Source: CAYJPA01 sp964371945
GTDB lineage: Bacteria > Chloroflexota > Chloroflexia > Thermomicrobiales > UBA6265
DNA: 26,444 bases
Direction: 5' to 3'
Assembly (NCBI GenBank): GCA_964371945.1
Contig: CAYJPA010000084.1
Span: 1 to 26,444, forward strand
The position numbers and the translations under genes were made by a program. Shown here piece by piece: positions 6,842 to 15,699 of this stretch; within the stretch, counting starts at the first letter, position 1, and every line of letters begins with the position of its first letter. A model generated the notes under the pieces. It was not told where the DNA came from. It made no database searches and worked only from the letters and a program-made list of their open reading frames with translations.

Positions 6842-8482
6842 TTGATTCGACAGCGGACCGTCAATCCACGAGTGCTTCCGACACCCCGATGCGTGAGTCG
6901 AGCCAAGCCCGGCTTGGCATTCGAGTCCGACGACGCGGTTGCGACGCCGGTGCGCGATCTGGCCACGGATGCGGCCGCGGTTTTGATTCCAGGCTTCGCG
7001 GCCATCTCAACCGCGGTCTGGCTGATTTTCCTGCGATGGTATGGGCTGAGCGACCGAATCGAGTTTCCCTACTTCGCGTTCGAGAAGATCCCCGGTCAAT
7101 TCGATTCGGCGATCATGCATCGGACGCTTGCGCTCTTTTTGATCGCGAGTTTTGTCTATGTCTGCGCGTGTCTGGTGCTCGCCAAGACGAAACGATTGAC
7201 GAATTCGATCAAGCTCGGCGCGGTTGGCTTGATCGCGGGTCCTGCCGTTGTCAACATCTTCCTCTTCCCGGTTGGCGCACTCGACATCTTCAATTATATG
7301 GTCGATCTCAAGCTCGCCTTCCACTTTGGCGACAACCCCTATCTGGTGACGAATCCTTCTTATCTCAAGGGCGATCCATTTGTTCGTTCCGCATTCTTGC
7401 TCAATATTCCGCTCTTCTATGGGCCGGCTTGGTTAATGCTCTCCGGTATCCCGGCGCTGATCGCGGGCTTCAACAGTGTCCTAAATCTGCTGATTGCGTT
7501 GAAAGTTTTCAATCTTGTGCTGCTGGCGTTAACCGCGCTGATGATCGCCCGCTCGCAACCGAACGAGCGCCGGCGCTGGCTGGCGCCGGTCGTCTTTCTC
7601 GGCAACCCCCTTGTTGTTTTCGAGGGGATTGGCAACGCCCACAACGACGTGATGATGACCGTTTTCATGGTGGCCGCACTCTATGCGTTGCGGGGATCTC
7701 GAAGATCATGGCTGGGCGTCCCGGCACTTGCGCTATCGGCGCTGGTCAAGCTCTTTTCGGCCGCGCTTGCGCCGCTATTGTTCGTGGAAGCGGTGATGAG
7801 TAAATGGCCGCTTCGACGATTCGTGATTGCGGGCGTTGTGACCGTGGCGGTGGTCATTGTCACCGCGGCGCCGTTTTGGGACGGCGGCAAACCGTGGGAT
7901 GGGTTTCTTGAAGGAACGAGGCTCTCGCAGCGCATGGATCACGTTTCTCCGCTTTCGCTTGCGCAACAGCAACTCAAGCAAGAGCAAGTCGAGCGAGCTC
8001 CATCGAGCCGGTATCTGGCGAAATACGCGAGCTCGGACATCGTTCCGCGGCAGGATCAAGACAAGCTCCACCGGCAGTTCACCATCCTCTTCGTCGTGCT
8101 GGCATTGGTCGTGATCGCCGCCCGGATGAAGCGGCTGATCTCGCTCGAGCGCGCCGCCGCACTGACGCTGATCCTCTTTTCACTGTTGATGACCAATCTC
8201 TACCCGTGGTACCTGATCCCGATATTCGCGCTCCTTGCGTTGGATTTGGAGCCGCTCGGGCTGGCCTATGTGTTTGCGGCGACCGCCCTTGGGCTCGCCT
8301 ACTACCCCGCTTATGTATGGGCTCACTTCAACACCGGCATGCCGCTTTACAGCGTGCATCTCTACCTCGCGATGTTTCTGACGGCGCCGATGATCGCGTT
8401 CCTGCTGGTCGATGTTGTGCGTGTGGGGTGGATTGGTTTGCCCCGATCCTACGCGGCGGCATCCCATACCCGCGAACAATGA
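6842..8482 (+). CDS. GT-C membrane glycosyltransferase (mannosyltransferase-like)
   Basis: A 546-residue protein with about a dozen transmembrane segments from residue 45 to the end. Polytopic GT-C enzymes of this type transfer sugars from polyprenyl-phosphate donors on the outer face of the membrane. Supporting motifs include an early loop with DIFNYMVDLKLAFHFGDNPY, resembling the DxxxY..NPY region of GT87 and MptA/MptB-like enzymes, and NPLVVFEGIGNAHNDVMM near residue 255, whose GxAHND is typical of the MptB-like group. A loop with DHVSPLSLAQQQLKQEQ near residue 360 is extracytoplasmic. The start is TTG with GAGGA 6 nt upstream. The last 65 codons are matched by a fragment at 15937-16132. 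The substrate is unknown; a cell-envelope glycan or glycolipid is likely. Confidence 0.8.
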   Translation: MIRQRTVNPRVLPTPRCVSRAKPGLAFESDDAVATPVRDLATDAAAVLIPGFAAISTAVWLIFLRWYGLSDRIEFPYFAFEKIPGQFDSAIMHRTLALFLIASFVYVCACLVLAKTKRLTNSIKLGAVGLIAGPAVVNIFLFPVGALDIFNYMVDLKLAFHFGDNPYLVTNPSYLKGDPFVRSAFLLNIPLFYGPAWLMLSGIPALIAGFNSVLNLLIALKVFNLVLLALTALMIARSQPNERRRWLAPVVFLGNPLVVFEGIGNAHNDVMMTVFMVAALYALRGSRRSWLGVPALALSALVKLFSAALAPLLFVEAVMSKWPLRRFVIAGVVTVAVVIVTAAPFWDGGKPWDGFLEGTRLSQRMDHVSPLSLAQQQLKQEQVERAPSSRYLAKYASSDIVPRQDQDKLHRQFTILFVVLALVVIAARMKRLISLERAAALTLILFSLLMTNLYPWYLIPIFALLALDLEPLGLAYVFAATALGLAYYPAYVWAHFNTGMPLYSVHLYLAMFLTAPMIAFLLVDVVRVGWIGLPRSYAAASHTREQ

Positions 8483-8568
8483 CGAAGACAACCAAAACCC
8501 CACTCAGTATCATATCGATCCGGATAGCAACCATCGCCACGTGCTGCTGAATGAGAGGAATGGCCGCG

Positions 8569-10122
8569 ATGTACGACTACCTGATCGTCGGCGGTGGATC
8601 CGCCGGAGCAACCCTCGCGGCCAGACTGTCAGAGGACGCATCAACTGCCGTGTTGCTGCTGGAAGCCGGCCCCGACTATCGCTCGGCTGATCGCCCTGAA
8701 GCCATGAAGGTCCCCAATCCATTTGGAATCATTCGTAATCCCGAGCTCAGCTGCTATCGCTACGACGACCTCAAAGCCCGGCCCAACGCCTACCAGCAAC
8801 CGCGAGCATATTGGCGCGGCCGGGGCATTGGCGGCACCTCCTCAATGAATGGTCAGATCGCTATTCGTGGGATGCTCGAAGACTACGACGACTGGGCGGC
8901 CCAAGGCTGCACAGGATGGTCCGGAGAGGAAGTCCTCCCCTACTTCATCAAGCTGGAAAATGATCTCGATTTCGGCGATGCGCCTTATCACGGTACCGGC
9001 GGTCCGTTGCCAGTGTACCGGGCGCCGCTTGGCGAATGGGGACCGGTCGATCTCGCGATGCGCGAAGCGGCTCTCGCCCTCGGTTACCCATGGGCGGATG
9101 ACTGCAACGCGCCCGGTGCGACCGGGGTCTCGCCCTATCCGATCAATAGCCGAAACTCCGTCCGGGTTTCAACGAACGATGGCTACCTCGAGCCCGCCCG
9201 GGAGCGGCCCAACCTCACGATCCAGGGTGACGCCCAGGTCGATCGAGTCATCCTCGATGGCCGCCGGGCGACCGGGGTGATATACGAGCGCGGCGGCCAG
9301 ACACAGCGGGCAGACGCGCGCGAGGTGATCCTGGCGGCCGGCACGGTTCATTCACCGACAATCTTGATGAGGTCAGGGATCGGCCCTGCCGCCAATCTCT
9401 CGTCGCTCGGTGTTCCGGTTGTGCTCGATCTCCCGGTGGGACAGAATCTGGTGGAGCACTCCGGCATCTGGCTTGGCGTCGCGATTAAGCCCGAGTATCA
9501 GGTCAAGAGTGTTAACTTCAGGCATACGAACTGTTGCGTACGGTATAGCTCACGCGTGGCCGGCGCGGGGGACAACGACATGATCATGATCGCGATGAAT
9601 ATCTCGAGCATGGACGATGCTGGGCGCGCGAAGGGCATGATCATCGTAGACACGTTCCAGACCTTCTCCCGCGGTTACCTGGAGCTCACATCTTTGGATC
9701 CCCGCGAGCAGCCGGCGGTCGATCTCGGGATGTTGTCGGATGACCGCGATCTGGTTCGCATGCGCGACGGATTTAAGCGCCTGTTCGCGGTTGCGCAGCA
9801 CGATGCCTTCGGCAGGATTTCTGACCAGATTTTTGGAACCATCACCGGTGAGACCATAGCAAAGCTGCCCTCGGACGATGGGATCGATCAGTGGCTGCTG
9901 CATGAGATCTCGGATGCGCAACATCCAGTGGGAACATGCCGGATGGGTGCGGCGACGGACCCGCGCGCGGTCGTCGATCCGTCCTGTGCGGTCATCGGTG
10001 CGGAAGGACTTCGCGTCATCGACGCGTCCGTGATGCCGGAGAACCCAAGGGCGAACACCCATTTTACCACGGTGATGATTGCCGAGAAGATGGCGGACGA
10101 ACTACGACGCAACCAGGCATAG
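8569..10122 (+). CDS. GMC family FAD-dependent oxidoreductase (choline/alcohol dehydrogenase-like)
   Basis: About 517 residues. The N-terminal FAD-binding motif is YDYLIVGGGSAGATLAARL, followed by LLLEAGPD. The GMC signature region is GRGIGGTSSMNGQIAIRG near residue 95. The C-terminal block has HPVGTCRMG, then VIDASVMPENPRANTHFTTV, giving the catalytic His and His/Asn pair expected in this family. Such enzymes oxidise alcohols, sugars or choline using FAD. I chose ATG 8569 because the protein then begins MYDY, as relatives do, and AGAGGA lies 9 nt upstream; ATG 8551 and 8560 are alternatives. It converges with the sugar ABC locus, so a sugar or polyol substrate is possible but unproven. Confidence 0.92.
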   Translation: MYDYLIVGGGSAGATLAARLSEDASTAVLLLEAGPDYRSADRPEAMKVPNPFGIIRNPELSCYRYDDLKARPNAYQQPRAYWRGRGIGGTSSMNGQIAIRGMLEDYDDWAAQGCTGWSGEEVLPYFIKLENDLDFGDAPYHGTGGPLPVYRAPLGEWGPVDLAMREAALALGYPWADDCNAPGATGVSPYPINSRNSVRVSTNDGYLEPARERPNLTIQGDAQVDRVILDGRRATGVIYERGGQTQRADAREVILAAGTVHSPTILMRSGIGPAANLSSLGVPVVLDLPVGQNLVEHSGIWLGVAIKPEYQVKSVNFRHTNCCVRYSSRVAGAGDNDMIMIAMNISSMDDAGRAKGMIIVDTFQTFSRGYLELTSLDPREQPAVDLGMLSDDRDLVRMRDGFKRLFAVAQHDAFGRISDQIFGTITGETIAKLPSDDGIDQWLLHEISDAQHPVGTCRMGAATDPRAVVDPSCAVIGAEGLRVIDASVMPENPRANTHFTTVMIAEKMADELRRNQA

Positions 10123-10179
10123 GCGGCATCGAACCTCTTCTATTTGTTGCAGTTCTCGCCTGATTTCCGTCACCAGATA

Positions 10180-11273
10180 TCAGGCGGCGTGCAATCGTCC
10201 GCCAGTGGTGCTATCGAACAGGAGGATTCGCCGCGGATTGAAGTCGACAGAGACGATCTCGTCGTCTTTGAATTCGTCCGCCGGATCGGTGCTCGCCTTG
10301 AGCGTCAACGAGCCGATCTCAACATCCACGTAGGTCACTGAGCCGACCGGCTCCACCAGCACGATCTTTCCGGTCATATCGGAATCGCCACCCCGCGTTA
10401 ATCGAATATGCTCAGGCCGCACCCCGAGTGTCAATTCAGGTCCATTCGCGACCAGACGCTTCCCCTTCAACATCCACTGGATCGAGCCATCGCTGGCGAC
10501 AAATACCTGCTCGCCGTCATTGGATTTTGCCCCACCGGGAATCATGTTCATACGCGGACTCCCTATGAATCCGGCGACGAAGAGATTGACCGGGTCATTG
10601 TAGATCTCGGTCGGGTTGGCGAATTGCTGGAGCTTTCCGGACTGCATGATGGCGATTCGGTCTGAAAGGACCATCGCCTCCTCCTGGTCGTGCGTCACGA
10701 AGATCGTCGTCGTACCGAGCTCTTGCTGTAGCTTCTTGATCTCGGACCGGGTTGACACGCGGAGGGCCGCGTCGAGGTTGGAGAGTGGTTCATCCATCAG
10801 GAAAACGGCTGGATTGCGCACGATGGCCCGGCCCAGTGCGACCCGCTGACGTTGACCGCCAGAGAGTTGACCAGGACGGCGGTTGAGGAGACTCCCTAAT
10901 CCCAAAAAGTCGGCCACCTGGCGCACTCGGGAGTTCCGCTCAGACTTTGGGGTGTTCCGCAGGCTAAGGCCGAATGCCATGTTGTCGAACACGCTCATGT
11001 GCGGATAGAGCGCGTAGTCCTGAAACACCATGGCAATGTCACGGTTTCTCGGGGAGAAATCATTGACAACGCGGTCATCGAACAGGATGTCGCCGCTCGT
11101 TGGATCCTCAAGTCCGGCAATGCAGCCAAGCGTCGTGCTCTTTCCACANNNNNNNNNNCAGACGGGCCGAGCAGCGTGACGAACTCCCCATCCTCGATGG
11201 AGAGATTGAGATCGGAGACCGCCGTAACCGTTCCGAACGACTTGTGGAGATCCCGAAGGGTGACTCGAGCCAC
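10180..11273 (-). CDS. ABC transporter ATP-binding protein, MalK/UgpC type (interrupted by an assembly gap)
   Basis: ATPase of a carbohydrate importer. From the GTG at 11273 (GGGA upstream) the protein begins VARVTLRDLHKSFG. The Walker A motif is cut by ten N (11149-11158) after GPS; on the far side the frame resumes as CGKSTTLGCIAGLEDPTSG. Then come the Q-loop (MVFQDYALYPHM), signature (LSGGQRQRVALGRA), Walker B (AVFLMDEPLSNLD) and switch His (IFVTHDQEEAM). The C-terminal OB/TOBE part, with LGVRPEHIRL, is the regulatory domain of MalK-type proteins. The correct Walker A needs only two missing bases, so the break is an assembly artefact rather than a mutation. The partners are the permeases and binding protein encoded upstream. 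Confidence 0.93.
11149..11158. other. Assembly gap (10 N) inside Walker A codons
   Basis: The flanking minus-strand sequence is ..CCG TCT G, then N, then TGT GGA AAG AGC ACG... Completing GPSGCGKST requires exactly two bases, so the ten N are an arbitrary-length placeholder. Confidence 0.95.
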
Positions 11274-11379
11274 GCCGGTTCCCTGCCTCACTTACGCGCC
11301 TAGTTCGCTGGCGCGACGAATCGAGCTACTCGAGGGGCGCAACGTCTCCGTCGCTCCCCGTCTGCTCGAGATCTGTCGA

Positions 11380-12410
11380 CTACAGGACAGAATCGATCAT
11401 GACTGGACTCCGCGATTCGATCGAGTGCTCCATCGCTTCGATCATCGCCACCACTCGAAGTCCATCCGCCCCGGTGATTTTTGGATCGCCGCCGTCGAGC
11501 ACGCAGTCCACCATATCGCGCAGACCTCCCCACCAGCAATACGGAGGTTTGAAATTGGTCTACAACGACGGCCGAGCGTACATGTGCTTGCGGGCTTGAT
11601 CCGATGAGAGCTCGAAACCCTGGATGGAACCGTCGAGATGAAGGCGACCGTTGCTGCCGTTAATCATGAGTTGTAATTCGACGATGTGGGGAAAGGCCTC
11701 GGGCACGATCCACGACGTCTCAAAGGTTGCGAACGTGTTATCGAACCGAACCGAACCATCGCCTGAATCGCGTCCTAGCAATCGATGCCCTCGCTCTTCA
11801 GAATGCGCTTCTCCCCGATGGCATAGACCTCATGCGCCTCCTGGTCGAGGATCCACTGCATGAGGTCCATCGTGTGCCCGAACAGGAACCATTGTGGCCC
11901 GGATTTCCCAGCCCAGGAAAGCATTGTGCGGGGCACCCAGATGGTGTCGCTCGTGCGAGAGTAGGCAAACACCGGGTCGCCGATTTCTCCAGACTGAATG
12001 CTGTCTCGGATGGAAAGAAACCGGTCGTTCCAGCGATTGCCGAGATTGACGGTCACTTCTAGGTTCTTCGAAGCGGCGAGTTAGACCACTGCCGGCGCTT
12101 CCGCGGTGATGGTCGCCAGCGGCTTCTCCACGACGACGTGCTTTCCGGCCTCAAGCATAGCCATGACCGGCTCGAAGTGCGCAAAATCGGGTGTGGCGAT
12201 GCTGACGATCTCGGCATCACTCGCGGCGACGCCGGCCAGGCTTGTCGTTGAGACGACTCCAAACCGTTCTCCGGCGGAACGTGCTCAATCGGCGTTCACA
12301 TCCGCAACCATGACGAGTTCTGCCCGAGGATTCTCGGCATAGGACTCGGCGTGCTGCTCACCAATCAGCCCGGCGCCGATCACTGCCGTTTTGACTCGTT
12401 GAGATGACAT
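11380..12410 (-). pseudogene. Gfo/Idh/MocA family dehydrogenase, decayed
   Basis: Minus-strand translation recovers a nearly full-length NAD(P)-dependent sugar or inositol dehydrogenase relative. The Rossmann start is VKTAVIGAGLIGEQHAESY. It continues with VSIATPDFAHFEPVMAML and the catalytic-region motif GKHVVVEKPLAT. Next are LEVTVNLGNRWNDRF and, late in the protein, FATFETSWIVPEAFPH. Four in-frame stops interrupt it: TGA 12285-12287, TAA 12081-12083, TAG 11775-11777 and TAG 11560-11562. A third GAACC copy at 11743-11757 shifts the frame by 5 bp. The end is taken as the TAG at 11380; a later one at 11326 is possible. In sugar ABC loci such enzymes usually oxidise the imported substrate. It cannot make a full protein as written. 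Confidence 0.88.
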
Positions 12411-12460
12411 CGAATTCGCCTTCTCCTTGACGTGCAAAGCCGCCGAACAAGGCCGCGACA

Positions 12461-13495
12461 CTAGCCCTTGATCGCCCCCGACAACATCCCTCGCAACAGG
12501 AATCGTTGGAGCACCAGCGTAATAAGGACCGGCGGGATCACGGCAAGTGCGCCCGCGGCGAAGAGCAGTCCCGGGTTGTACACGCGTTGATCCGAAACGA
12601 ATTGAGCGGTCCGTGTCGGCAGTGTCTGCGAATCGAGTGTACTCGTCAGCAGGATCGCGTACACAAACTCATTCCATGCCACCAGAAAGCAGAAGATCCC
12701 CGCGGCCACCATGCCCGGCACGGCAACTGGAACGACGACGCGCCGAAATGCTTGAATTCGGGTGCATCCATCCACAAAGGCGGCGCGCTCCATGTTCGGC
12801 GGCAGCGTCTCGAAATAGCCCTTCAAGATCCAGACCGTCAACGGCAGAATCACGCTGGTCAATGCGATGATGAGACCGATCTTTGTGTCGATCAGCCCGA
12901 CCTTGCGGAAGATCATGAAAAATGGCGCCGCGAGCGTCAGCGCCGGGATCATCCGGGTCAGCATCAGAAGCCAGAGCGCGAAGCCGACTGCCTTGTACCG
13001 GCCATATCGCGCGAACGCGTAACCCGCCGGTGCGCCGATGAAGAGATTCACCAATGTCACACCGATCGCGACGATAGCGCTGTTCTTCATTGAGAGCATG
13101 ATCGCTTTGGCCTGGACGTTCGGGCCTGAGGCGTCTTTTACCTGCTCGCCAAACATCGTGGAGCGATAGTTGTCGAGTGTTGGATTGGCGGGGAACCAAC
13201 TAGGTGGTTGGCTAATGATCGCTTCGGTGGTGGAGAAGCTGGCGTTCAGCGGCACGTAGAACGGGGCAAGCGACCACACGCCGATGACCACGACCGCCAC
13301 ATAGAGCGCGGACTTTTTTAGCCGGCGGGCCAGAAGTGGAGCGATGAGCGGCTCTTTGAGCTCGATCCTTGGCGATTCTGCCGCGACGGCCGCCCAGTTG
13401 ACGGAGCGAATCCGTGCTTGATCATCATCGGCAGGGTCCGGCCGAGCCGGTTGACCGCGATTTAAGAAAACAAAATAGATGAATGCAAGCGTCAA
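12461..13495 (-). CDS. Carbohydrate ABC transporter permease, MalG type, joined to a MalF-type C-terminal helix
   Basis: The MalG-like inner-membrane permease runs from about RRLKKSALYVAVVVIGVW to the stop, with six hydrophobic segments. It has the binding-protein-dependent transport (EAA) motif, AAFVDGCTRIQAFRRVVVPVAVPG, which contacts the ATPase. The C-terminus, RFLLRGMLSGAIKG, is characteristic. No stop and no good ATG separates it from an upstream segment, YTLSLISLTLAFIYFVFLNRG, which looks like the last helix of a MalF-type permease. A roughly 45-residue hydrophilic linker joins them. Either the two permeases were naturally fused, or the damage to permease 1 created the joint. The start given is a TTG without support; the true N-terminus is unknown. 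Confidence 0.75.
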   Translation of the reverse strand: MTLAFIYFVFLNRGQPARPDPADDDQARIRSVNWAAVAAESPRIELKEPLIAPLLARRLKKSALYVAVVVIGVWSLAPFYVPLNASFSTTEAIISQPPSWFPANPTLDNYRSTMFGEQVKDASGPNVQAKAIMLSMKNSAIVAIGVTLVNLFIGAPAGYAFARYGRYKAVGFALWLLMLTRMIPALTLAAPFFMIFRKVGLIDTKIGLIIALTSVILPLTVWILKGYFETLPPNMERAAFVDGCTRIQAFRRVVVPVAVPGMVAAGIFCFLVAWNEFVYAILLTSTLDSQTLPTRTAQFVSDQRVYNPGLLFAAGALAVIPPVLITLVLQRFLLRGMLSGAIKG

Positions 13496-13540
13496 GCTGA
13501 TGAGACTCAGGGTATAGAGAATCGCGCTCCCTTCTCCGTA

Positions 13541-13949
13541 TTGCCCACGGCATGAGCATCACGCTTCGGATCACGCCCCGCCCGCGAAACGCCTCGTTCA
13601 ATACCAAGGCCATGAGCAGACCAACGAGTGTTCCACCGATGACGACAAGACCACTAAACCAGAGCGTTCTGAGGAGGGAGGACGTGAACGTATCGTCGTG
13701 GAACGACTTGGTGTAGTTCTCAAGGCCGACCCAAACCCAACGTTTCGTCAGCAAATTGACTGAGTGGAGCGAAAGCCACAGCGAGTAGAGCCACGGATAC
13801 CCCATCACCCCGAGGACGGCGACCACGGTCGGGCTGATCATCAAGATGGCAAATCGTCTATCCGCGCGTTCTGTGCGGGTCAACTTGGCCGCGGGACGGG
13901 TACGTGGTCGAACGTCTTCAGCGGTCGTCGCGGACTTGGAAGCCAGCAT
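13541..13949 (-). pseudogene. Carbohydrate ABC transporter permease, MalF/UgpA type, internally deleted
   Basis: From ATG 13949 the protein reads as a normal MalF-like N-terminus: a basic cytoplasmic start, a first helix (FAILMISPTVVAVLGVMGYP), a periplasmic loop with WVGLENYTKSF, and a second helix ending RGVIRSVMLMPWAI. At about 13540 the sequence jumps directly to material resembling the end of the same gene (YGEGSAILYTLSL), in another frame. Roughly 130-150 residues, including the central helices and the ATPase-contact loop, are missing. GCAAT at the joint fits both sides, suggesting microhomology or a mis-assembly. As written no functional permease can be made, so the importer would be inactive. 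Confidence 0.8.
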
Positions 13950-13974
13950 CGGTTGGAGGCACCCCCGGAGCAAA

Positions 13975-14130
13975 CGCGAGGCCGCTCAGAGGCGCCCCGG
14001 GGGGCCGGGTTTGAGCGCGCGGCCCAGGGGAGGGGCCCGCCGGCCGGTGCGGGGGGNNNNNNNNNNCCCCCCCCCCCGCCCCCCCCGGCGCCCCCGGCCG
14101 CCCGGGGGCCCGGCGGCGCGCCTCTGCAGA
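13975..14130. other. Low-complexity GC block around a 10-N assembly gap
   Basis: Nearly pure G/C sequence flanks ten N at 14057-14066, with long C-runs after the gap. Its ends are inverted copies: CAGAGGCGC at 13987-13995 and GCGCCTCTG at 14118-14126. This looks like a fold-back or low-quality gap fill, not biology. It replaces the spacer between the binding-protein gene and permease 1. Confidence 0.7.
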
Positions 14131-14144
14131 GATCCGCGACGGCG

Positions 14145-15524
14145 TTACTCGGGATAGAGGTCCTTAAGATCGGCGACCAGTTGCACGAGATTGTCGATCA
14201 CTTCGCCAATCTCCTTCTTTCCGCCCATGTATTCTTGAACCTCGGTCATCATCTGCCAGTTCCATTCTGGGAACCACATCGTCTTTTCGACTCGACGCGC
14301 TTTGGCTTTCTCGAGCTGCTGGACATGAACGTCCATATCTCGCCAGGTCTTCCAGGACTCGATAATCTCAGGATCGGACAGCACTTCCGTATGCGGGTTG
14401 CCGAGACCCTTTTCGAGCGCCCAGCGCTTGTTCCCTACATATTGACCGTCCTTCGATTTGCCGCCCAGATACTGGATCAGGTTCCAGGTCCGGTCGCGAT
14501 CGACGTCCTTGGCCCCCATGAGGTAGCACGCGGTCCAGCCGAAGGTGTCTCGCGCGGAACCCGGAATGAGCGCGTTGCCGACCATCCCCTTGGTTTTGGA
14601 ATTCTCACCGATGTTGAACGCTTGCTGGTCGTAATCGTGCACGACCATGAAGGTGTGATTGCCAGTCATCCAGGCAGGCGTGGATTCACTCTCATGTGTC
14701 ATGATGTCCGGCGGGGTGATGCCTTCATCGAGCATCTGCTTGTGCATCTCGATGACCTTCTTAAAGCCCACGCCGCCGTCCGCAAAGGTGGGCTCATTGT
14801 TCTCATCGAAAACCGGCTCACCTTCGGAATACCACATCGCGAAGATGCTCCAGGAGAGCGATGCCCACTCATGGTTCTGTGCGCTCAAGAACGGATTCGC
14901 CGAAATGCCCTTGGATTGAAGCTCCTTGCACTGCGCGATCAGTTCTTCCCAGGTGGTAGGAGGTTGAAGACCCGCTTGGTCCAGATGATCCTTGTTGTAA
15001 ATGAATGCGTTGTAGCCGGAGTAGTAAGGCATCCCGGCGAGCTTCCCATCGGGAAGCGAGAGGCTCGTGATGCCAAATGGCAGGATCTCCGACTTATAGA
15101 ACTCGGTGCTCTCGCCCGAGAGGCCCTCCATGTCCTGTATGAACCCGGCTTTCCACCACCGGTACATGTACTCGGACTCGGAATACACGATCGACGGGTG
15201 GGCGCCGCCAAGGAATTTGGTCTCGACGATCTGGTGATAGTTCCCGCCGGTTGTCAGTTGGTACTCGACGTTCTCCGAATACGCCTCTTTGAATTTGTTG
15301 ACGTTGTCTTCGACGATCTCCGGAGAATATCCCCATCCGACCATCGTGATCGGGGAGCCCTGGGCGCTTGTTGGCGCCACACCGAAACGGGTAAGCCCTG
15401 CGAGCATCGGTGCGCTGATGCCAAGAGCAGTGCCCGCCTTAATGATTTCCCGGCGATTGAAACGGCGCTTCCCTACTTCGCGAATGAACTCATCCTGACG
15501 GCGCAGTCGTTCGAGGCGATCCAT
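14145..15524 (-). CDS. Extracellular sugar-binding protein of an ABC importer (family 1 solute-binding protein)
   Basis: About 459 residues. The N-terminus carries a twin-arginine-type signal: KRRFNRREIIKAGTALGIS, then a hydrophobic stretch and a likely cleavage near TSAQG, so the folded protein is exported. The mature domain has the fold markers of bacterial family 1 binding proteins: VETKFLGGAHPSIVY, LPFGITSLSLPDGKLAGMP, YYSGYNAFIYNKDHLDQAG and PPTTWEELIAQCKELQ. It captures a carbohydrate for the permeases encoded downstream; the substrate is not readable. ATG 15524 is chosen because AGGAGG lies 7 nt upstream; the longer form to 15548 lacks this. It is the first gene of the operon, behind a palindromic operator, and its frame is intact. 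Confidence 0.93.
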   Translation of the reverse strand: MDRLERLRRQDEFIREVGKRRFNRREIIKAGTALGISAPMLAGLTRFGVAPTSAQGSPITMVGWGYSPEIVEDNVNKFKEAYSENVEYQLTTGGNYHQIVETKFLGGAHPSIVYSESEYMYRWWKAGFIQDMEGLSGESTEFYKSEILPFGITSLSLPDGKLAGMPYYSGYNAFIYNKDHLDQAGLQPPTTWEELIAQCKELQSKGISANPFLSAQNHEWASLSWSIFAMWYSEGEPVFDENNEPTFADGGVGFKKVIEMHKQMLDEGITPPDIMTHESESTPAWMTGNHTFMVVHDYDQQAFNIGENSKTKGMVGNALIPGSARDTFGWTACYLMGAKDVDRDRTWNLIQYLGGKSKDGQYVGNKRWALEKGLGNPHTEVLSDPEIIESWKTWRDMDVHVQQLEKAKARRVEKTMWFPEWNWQMMTEVQEYMGGKKEIGEVIDNLVQLVADLKDLYPE

Positions 15525-15651
15525 GTACGTTCCTCCTAGAAAGCTCACCCCAGCACCTCACTGGTGTTGGGAACCGACTCGCATTCGAACCTCGAATACG
15601 AGACTGTCCGGAATCAAGCTACGAGGCGATCTCGAAAACATTTACGTCCAG

Positions 15652-15674
15652 GTGTTCGTGACTTTCACGAACAC
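15652..15674. promoter_or_regulatory. Perfect palindromic operator at the ABC operon promoter
   Basis: GTGTTCGTGA (15652-15661) and TCACGAACAC (15665-15674) are perfect 10-bp inverted repeats separated by CTT. The site overlaps the predicted -10 box and start region of the minus-strand promoter, the classic position for a repressor. The size and shape suit a LacI- or GntR-type dimer. No such regulator gene is in the window. Confidence 0.75.
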
Positions 15675-15699
15675 TATGCGATATGGTGAACCCTGTCAA
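15671..15699 (-). promoter_or_regulatory. Putative promoter of the sugar ABC operon
   Basis: On the minus strand TTGACA (15694-15699) is followed after 17 bp by TAGTGT (15671-15676). The -35 box is perfect and the -10 box weak. Transcription would start about 140 nt before the binding-protein ATG, inside or next to the palindrome at 15652-15674. Confidence 0.5.

Noticed and set aside
11300..11607. Long plus-strand frame across the ATPase and dehydrogenase region
   Set aside because: It is antisense to well-supported minus-strand genes and crosses the N gap; no domain is recognisable.
13764..15539. 591-codon plus-strand frame antisense to the binding protein
   Set aside because: It runs through the N gap and GC artefact and mirrors the binding-protein codons; GC-rich genes commonly give such shadows.
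15560..15610. T-loop-like GGTTCGAAT on the minus strand suggesting a tRNA
   Set aside because: The flanking bases do not form a T-stem, and no anticodon or acceptor stem could be drawn.
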